Below, piece after piece: positions 46,233 to 55,928 of a stretch of 64,000 nt of DNA. The stretch's first letter is position 1. The number at the start of each line of letters is the position of its first letter. The position numbers and the translations under genes are program-made. The DNA is from Haematospirillum sp. H1815 (GTDB taxonomy: Bacteria > Pseudomonadota > Alphaproteobacteria > Rhodospirillales > Rhodospirillaceae), in contig NZ_JAAVTA010000005.1 in NCBI RefSeq assembly GCF_012102705.1, positions 1-64,000 on the forward strand. Direction: 5' to 3'. The notes below the pieces were generated by a model. The model was not told the DNA's origin. It saw nothing but the letters and a program-made list of their open reading frames with translations, and did not search any database.

Positions 46233-46985
46233 ATGCCTTCTATATGGAATGGTTTTGATACAAACCCTCATACGTTACCCGATACGTGTGTCGTCTGTGC
46301 GGGTGCCATTGGCGGAAATTTTATCCGACTGCCCTGTGGACATGGCGGCCCGGAAAGTTACCCCCTGCACGTCGAATGCATGATCCGATCATTGGTTCCC
46401 GTCGCGAGCACGACAGCGCAAGCCCCTCGATGCCCGGTCTGCAGAGGAGGCATTGATACAGAAACCCTGACAGAGGTTGCTGACTACATTCGCCAAGACA
46501 AGGCTATCACCTTCCCGAGCGAAGATGACATCGCGATCAGCCAGCCACCGTGCCAGACTGTAGAACAAAGGAGAGGTTTCTTATCCCTTTTAACAGAAGC
46601 TCATGAGGTGATACCCGGCGGAATAATTGAACCAAGCGACCAAGAAACAAGCCCTTCTTACTACGACCACCTATCACAAATCGCAGAAGAACTCATAAAC
46701 AGTATAAATAACAGTATCGAAGAACATACCTATACCTTGGCAGAGATTGACCAAAAGATACTTGAGCTCCAAGATCTTGATGGCCATCTGCTGGAACGAT
46801 CAGGGCGCATAGCACTTCTGGATCATGCCGGCTGGGCAATTGTTGGCGGCAATTTCGAGGAAATCTATAACAGACTCTCCGGCCTCAGAACACAGCTACA
46901 GGAATCGCGCGAACGGCTGACAAAAGAACGCGAACAAAAGCAACGCGAGACCGAAGAGCAGAGCCACGCCCATCACGTTGCTTGA
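46233..46985 (+). CDS. RING-finger-like protein 1
   Basis: A 250-residue protein with an N-terminal C3H2C3 motif: C19, C22, C35, H37, H46, C49, C67 and C70 (CVVC, CGH, HVEC, CPVC). The order matches RING-H2 domains of ubiquitin ligases, but the H37-H46 gap is eight residues instead of two or three. Residues about 140-245 are helical and charged (NSIEEHTYTLAEIDQKIL, then ESRERLTKEREQKQRETEEQ), probably a coiled coil. It starts IWNGFDTNPHT, shared with the next protein. I chose ATG 46233, with GGAAG upstream and the same N terminus as its paralogue. The stop overlaps a possible start of the next frame. Bacteria lack ubiquitin in general, so this may be an effector or part of a bacterial ubiquitin-like pathway. 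Confidence 0.8.
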   Translation: MPSIWNGFDTNPHTLPDTCVVCAGAIGGNFIRLPCGHGGPESYPLHVECMIRSLVPVASTTAQAPRCPVCRGGIDTETLTEVADYIRQDKAITFPSEDDIAISQPPCQTVEQRRGFLSLLTEAHEVIPGGIIEPSDQETSPSYYDHLSQIAEELINSINNSIEEHTYTLAEIDQKILELQDLDGHLLERSGRIALLDHAGWAIVGGNFEEIYNRLSGLRTQLQESRERLTKEREQKQRETEEQSHAHHVA

Positions 46986-47020
46986 AAAAGTATAAAACCA
47001 TCTTGCGCAAGGGCTACACA

Positions 47021-47776
47021 ATGAAAAGAATATGGAACGGTTTTGACACAGATCCTCATACACCTCCGGACGAGTGTACCATCTGCATGGGCGGCAGCGG
47101 CGGGGAGTTCCTCCGACTACCCTGTGGACATGGTGCGCCAAATCTTTACCCTATCCATGTCACATGCGCGGTCCTGTCATTTCCCACCCCCGAGGATGAC
47201 TACAAATTGCCTCCAAGGTGCCCTGTTTGCAGGACAACCGTCGACACAGACACTCTTCTGGAAGTTGCCAACTACGTCCAACAAAATAAAATAATAACAT
47301 TCCCCGATGATAATGACGCAGCAGTAGAGCAGAGCGTATATCAGAGTGAAGAGGAAGGAGGGACACTTATGTCCATTCTTTCTGATGCTCATGACATGGT
47401 CCCAGATGCCCAAATATTGGACCCAACAAATGAAGAACTAAGCCTGAAGTATTATCAGGATATGATCAACGAAGCAGAGAATATGACACAGGAAATACAG
47501 AGTGGGATTGAGGAAAGATCATACACTCTCGAAGACCTTGAACAGAAAGAGAATGACATTGATTTTATAGAAGATAAGATAGACAAAATGTCGGGTAGGC
47601 TTTCTCTCTTCGCTCACCATAACTGGATTTTCTTTGAATTTAAATTCAATGAACTATATGCGCGCCTGCTGGGAAGCAAAGAGAAACTGGTAGAAACAAG
47701 CAAAAAGATACGAATGGAACGCGAAGAGAAACAACGAGAAGAAGAGGAAGAGCACCGCCATAATCTGGTACCCTAA
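47021..47776 (+). CDS. RING-finger-like protein 2 (paralogue)
   Basis: A 251-residue paralogue of the preceding protein. The eight putative zinc ligands occupy the same positions (C19, C22, C35, H37, H46, C49, C67, C70: CTIC, CGH, HVTC, CPVC). Both start IWNGFDT and share LPCGHG. The C-terminal half diverges more; it ends in a very acidic and basic helix (KKIRMEREEKQREEEEEH). I chose ATG 47021, with AAGGG seven bases ahead, matching the paralogue start; ATG 46982 is in frame but overlaps the first gene. The middle and 3' part (about 47270-47700) is visibly AT-richer than the surroundings, a sign of foreign origin. Confidence 0.8.
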   Translation: MKRIWNGFDTDPHTPPDECTICMGGSGGEFLRLPCGHGAPNLYPIHVTCAVLSFPTPEDDYKLPPRCPVCRTTVDTDTLLEVANYVQQNKIITFPDDNDAAVEQSVYQSEEEGGTLMSILSDAHDMVPDAQILDPTNEELSLKYYQDMINEAENMTQEIQSGIEERSYTLEDLEQKENDIDFIEDKIDKMSGRLSLFAHHNWIFFEFKFNELYARLLGSKEKLVETSKKIRMEREEKQREEEEEHRHNLVP

Positions 47777-47783
47777 GGCTTAA

Positions 47784-47817
47784 TGCCCCCAAGAGGTCCT
47801 TGATCCTCTTGGGGGCA
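47784..47817. terminator. Perfect 13-bp stem hairpin between convergent genes
   Basis: TGCCCCCAAGAGG (47784-47796) pairs perfectly with CCTCTTGGGGGCA (47805-47817) around an eight-base loop. It separates the RING-like operon from the convergent autotransporter gene. No T tract follows on the plus strand and only a short one on the minus strand, but the stem is very stable. Confidence 0.6.
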
Positions 47818-47827
47818 GGCAGATCAT

Positions 47828-49654
47828 TCAGAAGGTCCAGCGCACCTTTATTGACGCCGACTGGCTTGAAAAGCCGCCTCGATACTCGCTGTCATAGCGC
47901 CCAGTTATTTCCATGCCTTCATCCGTTCTATAGCGCATCCCCAGGCCTGCTGTTGTCACCCAGGGAACGGCTGGTGTTCCATAGGTGATAAAAGAAGAGC
48001 CCGGCTCTCCTGCAAATGTAGCCGTAATCGATGAACGCTCGTTGAAGGCATCATATCCCAGACCCAACTGCCCCGTCAGCGTTACAGCATCACTGACATG
48101 ATACGATATCTTACTATCAGTGCTCATCAGGAATGACTTTGCGCTACGAGACTTTACATCCAGATTCAGAATCCCAGCACCGGTTTCCATATAAGAACTG
48201 TCACGTATCCAGGTATAGTCAGCACGAACAGATGGACTAAAAGACCACCCCGCCCCAACGGGGTAGGATCGGCCAATACCTGTACCCGCATGTGCAACCT
48301 GACTCTGGTAGGAAGAGGATGCTTGGGAGGCCGTAAACTCTATCGCCCTGTTTCCCTTATTCCGGTTGAGACCGATATCTGCCTGAACATTTAATTCTGT
48401 CCTGTGATCAATATTGTAGCTTCCATAAGCCACCAATTGGTGGGTTGCAATATCGAGTTTCTGGGGAGCGAGAACTCTGTTGTTCTTGATTCTTACATCC
48501 GCATAGGCAAAGGCAAGCCCAAAGCGCAAGGCAGGAGAAACGGCACCATCAATGCCAGCGACCAAACCATGCGCATCCATCCTGTATCCAGCAACGCCCT
48601 TGTGGTCATTTTGACGTGCCCACGAACCAAACGGCTTCATCCAGATGTAACGATCTTCAAAAAAACCATCCCCCGAAGACAGCCCTCTGTTACTGTCAAT
48701 ACGTGCCTGAATAATCTTGTTAATCCCTGATAGAGAAGACTGCGTTGCCATAATGGAACCACCTGTCAACAGAGGTAGGGTCTGGGAAACAGCGCGAACA
48801 ACCTGCTGATTGGTTGTGAAACCAGAAACAACAAACAAGGCCTTTAACTTTGTAGTACGCTCAATAACTTGGGCAACTCCAAGGGCAGGCGAACTGCCTT
48901 GCCCCGCCAGAACGTCGGACAGAGAAGGGAAGGAGCCTCCACCGCCTGTATCCGTCGAACCACCGCCAGAGCCACCGGAGCTGCCACCGCCTGTATCCGT
49001 CGAACCACCGCCAGAGCCACCGGAGCTGCCACCGCCTGTGTCCGTCGAACCGCCGCCAGAGCCACCGGAGCTGCCACCGCCTGTGTCCGTCGAACCGCCG
49101 CCAGAGCCAGAATCAACCGGTGGCTCACCACCAACACCTATAGGCTCTCCGTACACATAAAAGGTGATAGGTGGTGGAATAGGCGTAGCGGCTGAATAGG
49201 TTGTGACAACAACGGTATATCGTGTCCCTTGTAGCAGACCTTGCGTGAGCTGCGGACACGTTGTCGCTTGATCACCGCATGTTGTGACAGTCACACCATC
49301 TGGCCGCACATTCTCATAGTCATCATTCAAAGCCAGAGCATTAACGCTCGGGTTAAGGGGATCAAAAGCTCCCTGATACAGAACTAATACCGTATCGATA
49401 GGGGCAGACGACATACCGAATATATATGTACTGCTCAGTGATGGCTCGAAGAATTGCAACCAATAATGAAAACTGTTTCCACTTCCGGATAAATTATTAA
49501 CCTCAGCCAGTGTGGGACTTCCAATGCTAAATTGGCCTGACTCAACCCCAGCAATACCGTTATCAAGGGTGAATACAGTAACAACATTCGCCCCATACGC
49601 ACAGGAAGATCCTACAGCCAAGAAAGCCGCAAAAACAAATCTTGCCCTGAACAC
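47828..49654 (-). CDS. Autotransporter with Gly/Ser-Thr-Asp repeat linker
   Basis: A 608-residue type V secretion protein. Residues 1-21 form a signal peptide (FVFAAFLAVGSSCAYG). The passenger (22-180) is beta-rich, with two cysteines in TTCGDQATTCPQ. Residues about 182-240 are a low-complexity linker of GGGSTDTGGGSSGGS units. From about 335 the autotransporter beta-barrel follows (WMKPFGSWARQNDHKGVAGY) and ends with VRWTF, the phenylalanine-terminated signal for outer-membrane insertion. I chose GTG 49654, with AAGGGGG five bases ahead. The short passenger has no catalytic motif that I can see; adhesion is a guess. Confidence 0.88.
   Translation of the reverse strand: MFRARFVFAAFLAVGSSCAYGANVVTVFTLDNGIAGVESGQFSIGSPTLAEVNNLSGSGNSFHYWLQFFEPSLSSTYIFGMSSAPIDTVLVLYQGAFDPLNPSVNALALNDDYENVRPDGVTVTTCGDQATTCPQLTQGLLQGTRYTVVVTTYSAATPIPPPITFYVYGEPIGVGGEPPVDSGSGGGSTDTGGGSSGGSGGGSTDTGGGSSGGSGGGSTDTGGGSSGGSGGGSTDTGGGGSFPSLSDVLAGQGSSPALGVAQVIERTTKLKALFVVSGFTTNQQVVRAVSQTLPLLTGGSIMATQSSLSGINKIIQARIDSNRGLSSGDGFFEDRYIWMKPFGSWARQNDHKGVAGYRMDAHGLVAGIDGAVSPALRFGLAFAYADVRIKNNRVLAPQKLDIATHQLVAYGSYNIDHRTELNVQADIGLNRNKGNRAIEFTASQASSSYQSQVAHAGTGIGRSYPVGAGWSFSPSVRADYTWIRDSSYMETGAGILNLDVKSRSAKSFLMSTDSKISYHVSDAVTLTGQLGLGYDAFNERSSITATFAGEPGSSFITYGTPAVPWVTTAGLGMRYRTDEGMEITGRYDSEYRGGFSSQSASIKVRWTF
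48939..49109. repeat. 45-bp tandem repeat inside the autotransporter gene
   Basis: Three complete 45-base units (48939-48983, 48984-49028, 49029-49073) and a 36-base partial one (49074-49109). Units one and two are identical; three and four share A-to-G changes. Each complete unit encodes 15 residues (GGGSTDTGGGSSGGS-type). The near identity points to recent duplication and a length likely to vary between strains. Confidence 0.95.
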
Positions 49655-49955
49655 ACACGCCCCCTTTGTGTCTTCTTTTCAGCACCAGACGGACCGCTCA
49701 CACCGTAGCTACCCACCCCCCGGGCAGCACTTTAAGATAGACATGTCTGAAATGAAACACTTAAGAGGGGAATCAAATTTGGCAAGAATGCAGAAATAAA
49801 CGCACAAACATGATACGAACAGCGCTTGCTCTAGCAAGACAATGAGTGGCTGATCCGCAAAATATAGGCAGTATTTTGGCCAGAGATAGGACAGCATAAA
49901 AATGCCCCCATCACTCCTAGAACAGAGGATGGGGGCCCAAAACTTGGGGAGATTG
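49655..49955. other. Intergenic spacer, autotransporter to type I secretion genes
   Basis: 301 bases with no convincing gene. It contains the terminator of the upstream leftward adaptor gene at its right side and must contain the promoter of the leftward autotransporter gene, but I see no clear -35/-10 pair. Confidence 0.5.
49897..49936 (-). terminator. Rho-independent terminator of the type I secretion genes
   Basis: On the minus strand GCCCCCATC (49936-49928) pairs with GATGGGGGC (49912-49904), then ATTTTT. It lies 20 bases after the adaptor gene stop. Confidence 0.85.
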
Positions 49956-51383
49956 TTATTTCTCGACCATTGCACGTGTCATGGAATCACGCAGCGGTCT
50001 GATAAAATAATCAAGAACTGTACGTTCTCCGGTCTGGATCAAAACCTCGGCAGGCATACCTGCCTGGAGACGATTGTCACCCAGCTTCACCAACTCGGCC
50101 TCCGGGACCTCAACACGAACAGTGTAGTAAGGAATCCCCATGCGCTCATCAATCAAACGGTCTGCGGAAACAGTCAAAACAGTTCCCGTAATGGTCGGAA
50201 TGGAACGTGACTGGAAGGATGAGAAGCGAACCTCGGCATCCTGTCCTGCATGCACGGAGTCAATGTCAACTGGGGAAACCTCTGCATCAATCACCAAGCG
50301 GTCTTTCTCCGGAACAATTTCCATCAGGGTTTCCCCCGGACGCACCACCCCGGCAACTGTGTGTACCTTCAGATTCTGGACAACGCCATCCTGGGACGCC
50401 TTGATCTCTGTCCGCTCCAGGATATTGGTCGCGACGGTGCCACGTTCTTTCAGGTCGGCAAGTTGCTGCTGAATATCCCGCAGCTGGGAGACCGCTTCTT
50501 CCTTGAATCGCTGCCGGGTTTGTATAATCTGCAGCTCAGCTTCCCCAATACCCTTCTCTGCGCGCGCGACAGAAGCCACTTGGGCACCGATGTCGCCCTG
50601 AAGCCGCGCAACCTCGCGCTCCATGGACAGAATACGAGTGCGCGGATACCACCCTTTCTCATACAGCTCACGCAGGCCGACAAGCTCATCCTTGTAAATA
50701 GCCACCTGTCGGTCACCAGATTTCTTCTGTACTTTCAGGCCCTCAATTTCCTGATGATACTGTTCAATACGAGCCTGAAGAATAGAAACCTGATTATCGA
50801 GAGAACGGCGCCGCTCATCAAACTGGCGCACCTGACCATCAAGAATTCCCTGAATAGATGATTGTTTCCACGCTACTGATAAAAGGTCCGCCGGAAACTC
50901 GATCCGTTCATATCCTTCCAATTCAGCCTGCAAACGGGCCTCAACCGCACGATGGTTGTAATACTGGTTCATCAGCATGTCTGCATTGGCTTTGGCTTGC
51001 GTTTGCTCCAGACGCAGAAGAACATCTCCCCCCTGCACCACATCGCCATCGCGCACCAGAATCTCGGATACAATACCACCTTCCAGGTGCTGGATTGCCT
51101 TACGATTGCTCTCGACCACAACCGTACCTGGGGCAACCACAGCAGAAGCCAAGGGTGCAACCGCACTCCACGTTCCTAGAACACCAAAGAACAGACCAAC
51201 AACAATCCAGCCGATTCTAGCTGGTTGCATGGGCGTCTCAAATGCGTCCATCATACCACCGGAACCACTCCCTCCCGGAGCAGCAACCACGGGCACAGGG
51301 GGAGGGGCCTCCAAGGCAGGTACGGGTGCCGGACCAGGTTGGTCTTTGGGTGGTACAGGATTAGGGTTGTTCACGGCATTCAT
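49956..51383 (-). CDS. Type I secretion membrane fusion protein (HlyD/PrtE)
   Basis: A 475-residue adaptor. A proline-rich cytoplasmic N terminus (1-55) precedes one membrane helix (about 58-78). The lipoyl part contains IQHLEGGIVSEILVRDGDVVQGG, the usual HlyD start, then a long coiled coil (about 150-320) and the second lipoyl half (EIKASQDGVVQNLKVHTVAGVV). It bridges the ABC transporter to TolC. It starts six bases after the ABC gene stop. No TolC gene and no secreted RTX-like protein is found in this window. Confidence 0.93.
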   Translation of the reverse strand: MNAVNNPNPVPPKDQPGPAPVPALEAPPPVPVVAAPGGSGSGGMMDAFETPMQPARIGWIVVGLFFGVLGTWSAVAPLASAVVAPGTVVVESNRKAIQHLEGGIVSEILVRDGDVVQGGDVLLRLEQTQAKANADMLMNQYYNHRAVEARLQAELEGYERIEFPADLLSVAWKQSSIQGILDGQVRQFDERRRSLDNQVSILQARIEQYHQEIEGLKVQKKSGDRQVAIYKDELVGLRELYEKGWYPRTRILSMEREVARLQGDIGAQVASVARAEKGIGEAELQIIQTRQRFKEEAVSQLRDIQQQLADLKERGTVATNILERTEIKASQDGVVQNLKVHTVAGVVRPGETLMEIVPEKDRLVIDAEVSPVDIDSVHAGQDAEVRFSSFQSRSIPTITGTVLTVSADRLIDERMGIPYYTVRVEVPEAELVKLGDNRLQAGMPAEVLIQTGERTVLDYFIRPLRDSMTRAMVEK

Positions 51384-51389
51384 GTGTTA

Positions 51390-53141
51390 TCAAGCCAGAG
51401 ATGAAGCGGATGAAGCCGCATTGGGAGAGACAGCCGTCGGTCGCACAAAGCGAGCCAAGACTTCGGAACGGGGACCCATCATTTCAACAGTGCCACCGCG
51501 CAATACCAACACCTTGTCCACTACCTGGAGGACAGATGGCTTGTGCGTAATGATAACCACAGTTTGGCCGGCCTGCTTCATAACCTGAATGGCAGCCATA
51601 AGAGCGGCCTCTCCATCATTATCCAGGCTGGCATTGGGTTCATCCATCACGACAAAAGCAGGGTTGTTATACAAAGCGCGGGCCAAGGCAATTCTCTGCC
51701 GTTGCCCGCCGGAGAGAGCCATGCCACCGGTCCCGACAGGTGTGTCATACCCCTCCGGCAGTTTCTGGATCATTTCATGAACACCCGCACGTGTTGCCGC
51801 CTCAATCACGCGCCCGGAATCGATGTCTCCGAAACGTGCAATGTTCTCAGCAACAGAACCACCAAACAGCTCGACATCCTGTGGCAGGTACCCCAGATGA
51901 GGCCCAAGCGCTTCCTGGTCCCACGTACGAATATCATTGCCATCCAGACGGACCGTTCCCTGCTGAGCCTGCCACACACCAACCAAAACCCGTGCCAACG
52001 TTGACTTCCCAGCTGCCGATGGCCCGATCACCCCCAGAACATCACCGGGATCAAGATCAAAGGAGACACCACGCAGAACCGGCTGGCTGGACCCCGGAGG
52101 CACCACAAATACCCCCTGCAGGGACACCCGGCCATCAGGACGGGGAAGAGCCATCCGCTCCTTGTCTTCAGGGGTAGAGCGCAACAAGGTCTGAACGCGG
52201 TCAAAGGCAGATCGTGCGTTCAGGAATCCTTTCCAGTTGGCTACCGCCAGCTCGACGGGCGACAACGCACGCCCCATGATAATCGAAGCCGCAATCATCA
52301 TCCCGGGGCTTATTTCATTCTGTATGGCCAACCATGCCCCAACGCCAAGGATCGCGGTCTGCAACGCAAGACGAAAAGCCTTTGATACAGCCAAAAGAGC
52401 CGATGCCGCATCGGATGCACGGGCCTGGCAGGACAAGACACCACGGTGCTTGACCAACCAGCGATCCAGAAGCGGGCCAAGCATACCCATGGCCTGCAAT
52501 ACTTCGGCATTACGCAACGACCCGGAGACAAAGCGACTGGCCGCAATCGACTGCGCAGATGCATCCTTGAGAGGTGTTCTGGTAACCAGATTATTTGCCA
52601 ACGCCAACCCAAAAATAACGATGGCACCAACAAGGGCAACCAAGCCAATCATCGGGTGCATGACAAAACAAAGCCCAAGGAACAGGGGAACCCAAGGCGC
52701 ATCACAAAAGGCGAGAAGCCCGGGGCCTGTCAGGAATTCCCGCAAACTGTCGATATCACGCAAGGCTTGCGACTGACTGCCTTCGGGATGACGCACGGTA
52801 TGACGGAAAACAGCTGCAAAAACCCTGCGGTTCAGGGCGCGGTCAATTTGCAGGCCTGTACGAACAAGGACACGTGAACGAATAGCTTCCAAAACGGCCA
52901 TCACCACAAGCGCAAAAAGAGCGGCGAGGGTAATCATGACCAAGGTCGGCGTCGACCGGCTGCTGAGAACGCGATCGTAAACCTGAAGCATATAGATGGG
53001 TGAAACAAAGAGGAGCAGATTGATAAAAAAACTAAATCCCGCCGTGGCATAGAACCCGCCACGAGCACTTCTCAAGGCCTTGTCAAGATCTGTGGCCGGT
53101 GCCTTGCCGCCAGAAAAAGGTAACCGCGCTGAAAAATCCAC
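51390..53141 (-). CDS. Type I secretion ABC transporter (PrtD family)
   Basis: A 583-residue half-transporter. The membrane domain (about 25-310) includes FSFFINLLLFVSPIYMLQVYDRVL. The ATPase has Walker A GPSAAGKST, signature LSGGQRQR, Walker B FVVMDEPNASLD and the switch histidine in ITHKPS. There is no N-terminal peptidase domain, so the class is PrtD/AprD, which exports proteins with C-terminal signals. I chose GTG 53141 (DFSARLPFSGG), with GGAG nine bases upstream; the frame upstream to 53300 is cysteine-rich and looks non-coding. It is coupled to the adaptor gene. Confidence 0.93.
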   Translation of the reverse strand: MDFSARLPFSGGKAPATDLDKALRSARGGFYATAGFSFFINLLLFVSPIYMLQVYDRVLSSRSTPTLVMITLAALFALVVMAVLEAIRSRVLVRTGLQIDRALNRRVFAAVFRHTVRHPEGSQSQALRDIDSLREFLTGPGLLAFCDAPWVPLFLGLCFVMHPMIGLVALVGAIVIFGLALANNLVTRTPLKDASAQSIAASRFVSGSLRNAEVLQAMGMLGPLLDRWLVKHRGVLSCQARASDAASALLAVSKAFRLALQTAILGVGAWLAIQNEISPGMMIAASIIMGRALSPVELAVANWKGFLNARSAFDRVQTLLRSTPEDKERMALPRPDGRVSLQGVFVVPPGSSQPVLRGVSFDLDPGDVLGVIGPSAAGKSTLARVLVGVWQAQQGTVRLDGNDIRTWDQEALGPHLGYLPQDVELFGGSVAENIARFGDIDSGRVIEAATRAGVHEMIQKLPEGYDTPVGTGGMALSGGQRQRIALARALYNNPAFVVMDEPNASLDNDGEAALMAAIQVMKQAGQTVVIITHKPSVLQVVDKVLVLRGGTVEMMGPRSEVLARFVRPTAVSPNAASSASSLA

Positions 53142-53353
53142 AGAACGACACTCCGCACACCAACAGTTGGAAGAGCGTCTCCCCCAAGGAACGACGCAAA
53201 GACGAACGCAACACCTGCCCCCGCCCGACAACAAAAGCACGGCGCTGTGTAAATAGAAGGCCCAACAATACCGAAAATTGCAAGAGAAAATAGCATGCAA
53301 GCATCTTTTGATTGTGCTGCTAGTTTGTACTTAAGATTGATAGTTGCAATTCT

Positions 53354-54238
53354 TCAGGCGTCTTTTGCGACAATATCCGCAAGATATTGCCCATAACTGC
53401 TACCCCCAAGCTCACACGCTAAAAGATTGAGTTGAGCAGAGTCAATATAACCCATACGGAATGCAACTTCTTCCGGACAGGCAACCTTGAAGCCCTGACG
53501 TTTGTCGATCGTATGAACATAGGAGCTGGCCTCCAGCAGGCTCTCATGAGTCCCGGTATCGAACCACGCGTATCCTCTCCCCATGGTTTCGACAGCCAAG
53601 GTTCCATCACGCAGGTACCACGTATTAATATCTGTTATCTCAAGCTCACCACGTGCGCTTGGCTTGAGCGTTGAAGCCACATCGATCACCCGGCTGTCAT
53701 AGAAATAGAGCCCCGTGACAGCCCAGTGGGATTTGGGCTTGGATGGCTTCTCTTCGATTGAAACAGCTTGGCCATTCCCGTCCATGGTAATCACGCCGTA
53801 ACGAGACGGGTCTGCAACGTGATACGCAAAGACCGTTGCTCCATGAAGACCATTGAATGTTCTGTCAACGGCGCGACGCAGCGTGTCACCCAGTCCATGA
53901 CCATGAAAAATGTTATCACCCAGAATCAGGGCGCAGTTGTTGTCGCCAATAAAATCTGCCCCAATCAAAAAGGCTTGCGCCAGCCCACCAGGCTTTTCCT
54001 GTTCGGCATACTCTATCGCTATGCCCCACTTCCTTCCATCACCTAGAAGAGCACGGAACACCCCTGAGTCTCGCGGAGTTGTGATAACCAAGATCTCACG
54101 AAGCCCCGCCAGCATCAGTGTGCTAAGCGAATAATAGATCATCGGCTTGTCGTAGACAGGCAGTGCCTGTTTGGAGATGGCTTTTGTTGCCGGATAAAGT
54201 CTGGATCCGGTCCCCCCTGCCAGAATGATCCCCTTCAT
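53354..54238 (-). CDS. rfbA: Glucose-1-phosphate thymidylyltransferase
   Basis: A 294-residue nucleotidyltransferase making dTDP-glucose. [23 protein letters not shown] is the nucleotide-binding start; [13 protein letters not shown]-type segment reads [17 protein letters not shown], then [11 protein letters not shown] and [20 protein letters not shown]. Length is normal. The ATG overlaps the stop of the BCCT transporter gene (ATGA) with GGGGGG ahead. The other rhamnose genes rfbBCD are not in the window, so the pairing with an osmolyte transporter is odd. Confidence 0.95.
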   Translation of the reverse strand: MKGIILAGGTGSRLYPATKAISKQALPVYDKPMIYYSLSTLMLAGLREILVITTPRDSGVFRALLGDGRKWGIAIEYAEQEKPGGLAQAFLIGADFIGDNNCALILGDNIFHGHGLGDTLRRAVDRTFNGLHGATVFAYHVADPSRYGVITMDGNGQAVSIEEKPSKPKSHWAVTGLYFYDSRVIDVASTLKPSARGELEITDINTWYLRDGTLAVETMGRGYAWFDTGTHESLLEASSYVHTIDKRQGFKVACPEEVAFRMGYIDSAQLNLLACELGGSSYGQYLADIVAKDA

Positions 54239-55800
54239 GATTCCCCCCGTACCACACCACCCAGGTCGTTCTGCATCCACCGCATCAACCCGACAAGAAA
54301 AAGAAACAGCACACACGAAAACGGCAGGGCCGCCAGAACAACTGTCGCCTGCATGGCCACGAAGTCACCGGCAAATAATAAACCCAAAGCCACCAATGTT
54401 ACGACCAAAGACCAGAACAGACGAAGCCACATCGAAGCGTCGCGCCCTATTTGCCCGCCCAGACGGGACAAGTCCGCCAACATGATGGCACCTGATTCGG
54501 CCGGCGTCAGGAACAGGACAAAGCATGTAACAACAGCAAAGAAAATCATGGGCCCTGAAAAAGGGTAATGCTGCAGAAAAACATACAAGGACATATCCGC
54601 CTGTTTCAGGGCAACAGAGGCCAGCCCATCAGCCCCACTCATAACAAGATCCAAAGCCATGTTGCCGAGGACAGCATGAAAGGCAAACGTACAAATCAGA
54701 GGAATGGACAGTACCCCCAGCACAACCTCACGAACTGTACGCCCTCTTGAAATACGCGCAATAAACAGGCCAACAAAAGGAGCCCACGACATCCACCAGG
54801 CCCAGAAGAAAACCGTCCAGCGACCAACCCATCCGTCATACCCGTACCCTTCTACAGGCTCTGCGTAGGCATATAGATCAAACGTCTTGAGGAGGAGGCC
54901 ATCCAGATAATCGCCCATATTCTGGACAAACCGCCCCAGAATCATGGCAACATCACCGTGCAGGAGCACAAGCCCAAGCAGGACAAGAAACAAGACAATA
55001 TTAAGGTTGGAAACCCGCGAGATACCCCTTCGCACGCCAACCACAGCAATAAACGCTGCACACCCACTCATAAGAAGAACGATAGCCGTCAACATGGTCC
55101 GGGAAGGATCCATCCCCAAAAGATAACCAGATCCGGATGCAACCAACATCGCGCCAATAATCAGGTTGGTGACCAGGCCGGGGATTGTGACCAGGATACC
55201 AAAAGCATCAAGCAAATGACCGCCCCAACCATTGGCGCGGGCCTCCCCAAGCACAGGGATCAAGGCCGTGCGCAAGGCCAGCGGATAACGGTGACGCCAG
55301 ACACCATAACCAACAGCAATACCAACCAGCGCATACATGGCCCAACCATGCAGACCCCAGTGCAGAAACGTCAGCTGCATGGCCTGGCGTGCGGCCTGTG
55401 GCGTTGATGGCATACCCTCGGGCGGTCTGAGAAAATGGTCAACTGGCTCGGAAACGGCAAAGTAGAGTAGCGATACACCAATCCCGGATGAAAACAACAT
55501 ACCCGACCAAGACAAGAAACCGAACTCGGGTTCTTCGCCGTCACGCCCCAGGCAAAGCCCCCCGAACCGGGAGCAGGCCAACCAGAGAACAAAGAAAAGG
55601 CATGTTGCCGTGACCAGCATGTAATACCAGCCCAAGGTCTGACAGACCCAAAGGCGGATCTCTTCCATCAGAAGGCCAGAGCGCTCCGGGAACAGCAGGA
55701 GGAAAAGGACAAAAACACCTGTCAGGACTGCAGCACCACCAAAGACAGGTACATTGACACGGGCCGTCAGACGCGCTTCAGCGGGAAAGACACCGCTCAT
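54235..55800 (-). CDS. BCCT family glycine betaine/choline transporter
   Basis: A 521-residue secondary transporter with about 12 helices. The family tryptophan motif is [19 protein letters not shown], and [15 protein letters not shown] is the other typical segment. It imports choline, betaine or carnitine; next to betBA, choline is most likely. I chose ATG 55800 (MSGVFPAEA), with GAGGGA eight bases ahead. It is divergent from betB across a 128-base promoter region. The C-terminal tail is short, so there is no long regulatory domain. Confidence 0.9.
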   Translation of the reverse strand: MSGVFPAEARLTARVNVPVFGGAAVLTGVFVLFLLLFPERSGLLMEEIRLWVCQTLGWYYMLVTATCLFFVLWLACSRFGGLCLGRDGEEPEFGFLSWSGMLFSSGIGVSLLYFAVSEPVDHFLRPPEGMPSTPQAARQAMQLTFLHWGLHGWAMYALVGIAVGYGVWRHRYPLALRTALIPVLGEARANGWGGHLLDAFGILVTIPGLVTNLIIGAMLVASGSGYLLGMDPSRTMLTAIVLLMSGCAAFIAVVGVRRGISRVSNLNIVLFLVLLGLVLLHGDVAMILGRFVQNMGDYLDGLLLKTFDLYAYAEPVEGYGYDGWVGRWTVFFWAWWMSWAPFVGLFIARISRGRTVREVVLGVLSIPLICTFAFHAVLGNMALDLVMSGADGLASVALKQADMSLYVFLQHYPFSGPMIFFAVVTCFVLFLTPAESGAIMLADLSRLGGQIGRDASMWLRLFWSLVVTLVALGLLFAGDFVAMQATVVLAALPFSCVLFLFLVGLMRWMQNDLGGVVRGES

Positions 55801-55928
55801 CAAGTCCGTTCCCTCTTTTGCTGTCCCCGGAAGCAGGTACAACGACCCACACAGAATTACGATTTATAGTTGTCAACGCTAATTGCGTTCTCGTAAATAA
55901 TCAAGGACCTCATTGGCTGGACATCTCG

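Noticed and set aside
48939-49109. CRISPR-like array
   Set aside because: The repeats are contiguous without spacers and stay in frame inside the autotransporter gene.
53142-53300. Upstream extension of the type I ABC gene
   Set aside because: Cysteine-rich residues without similarity to the family; GTG 53141 gives a normal length.
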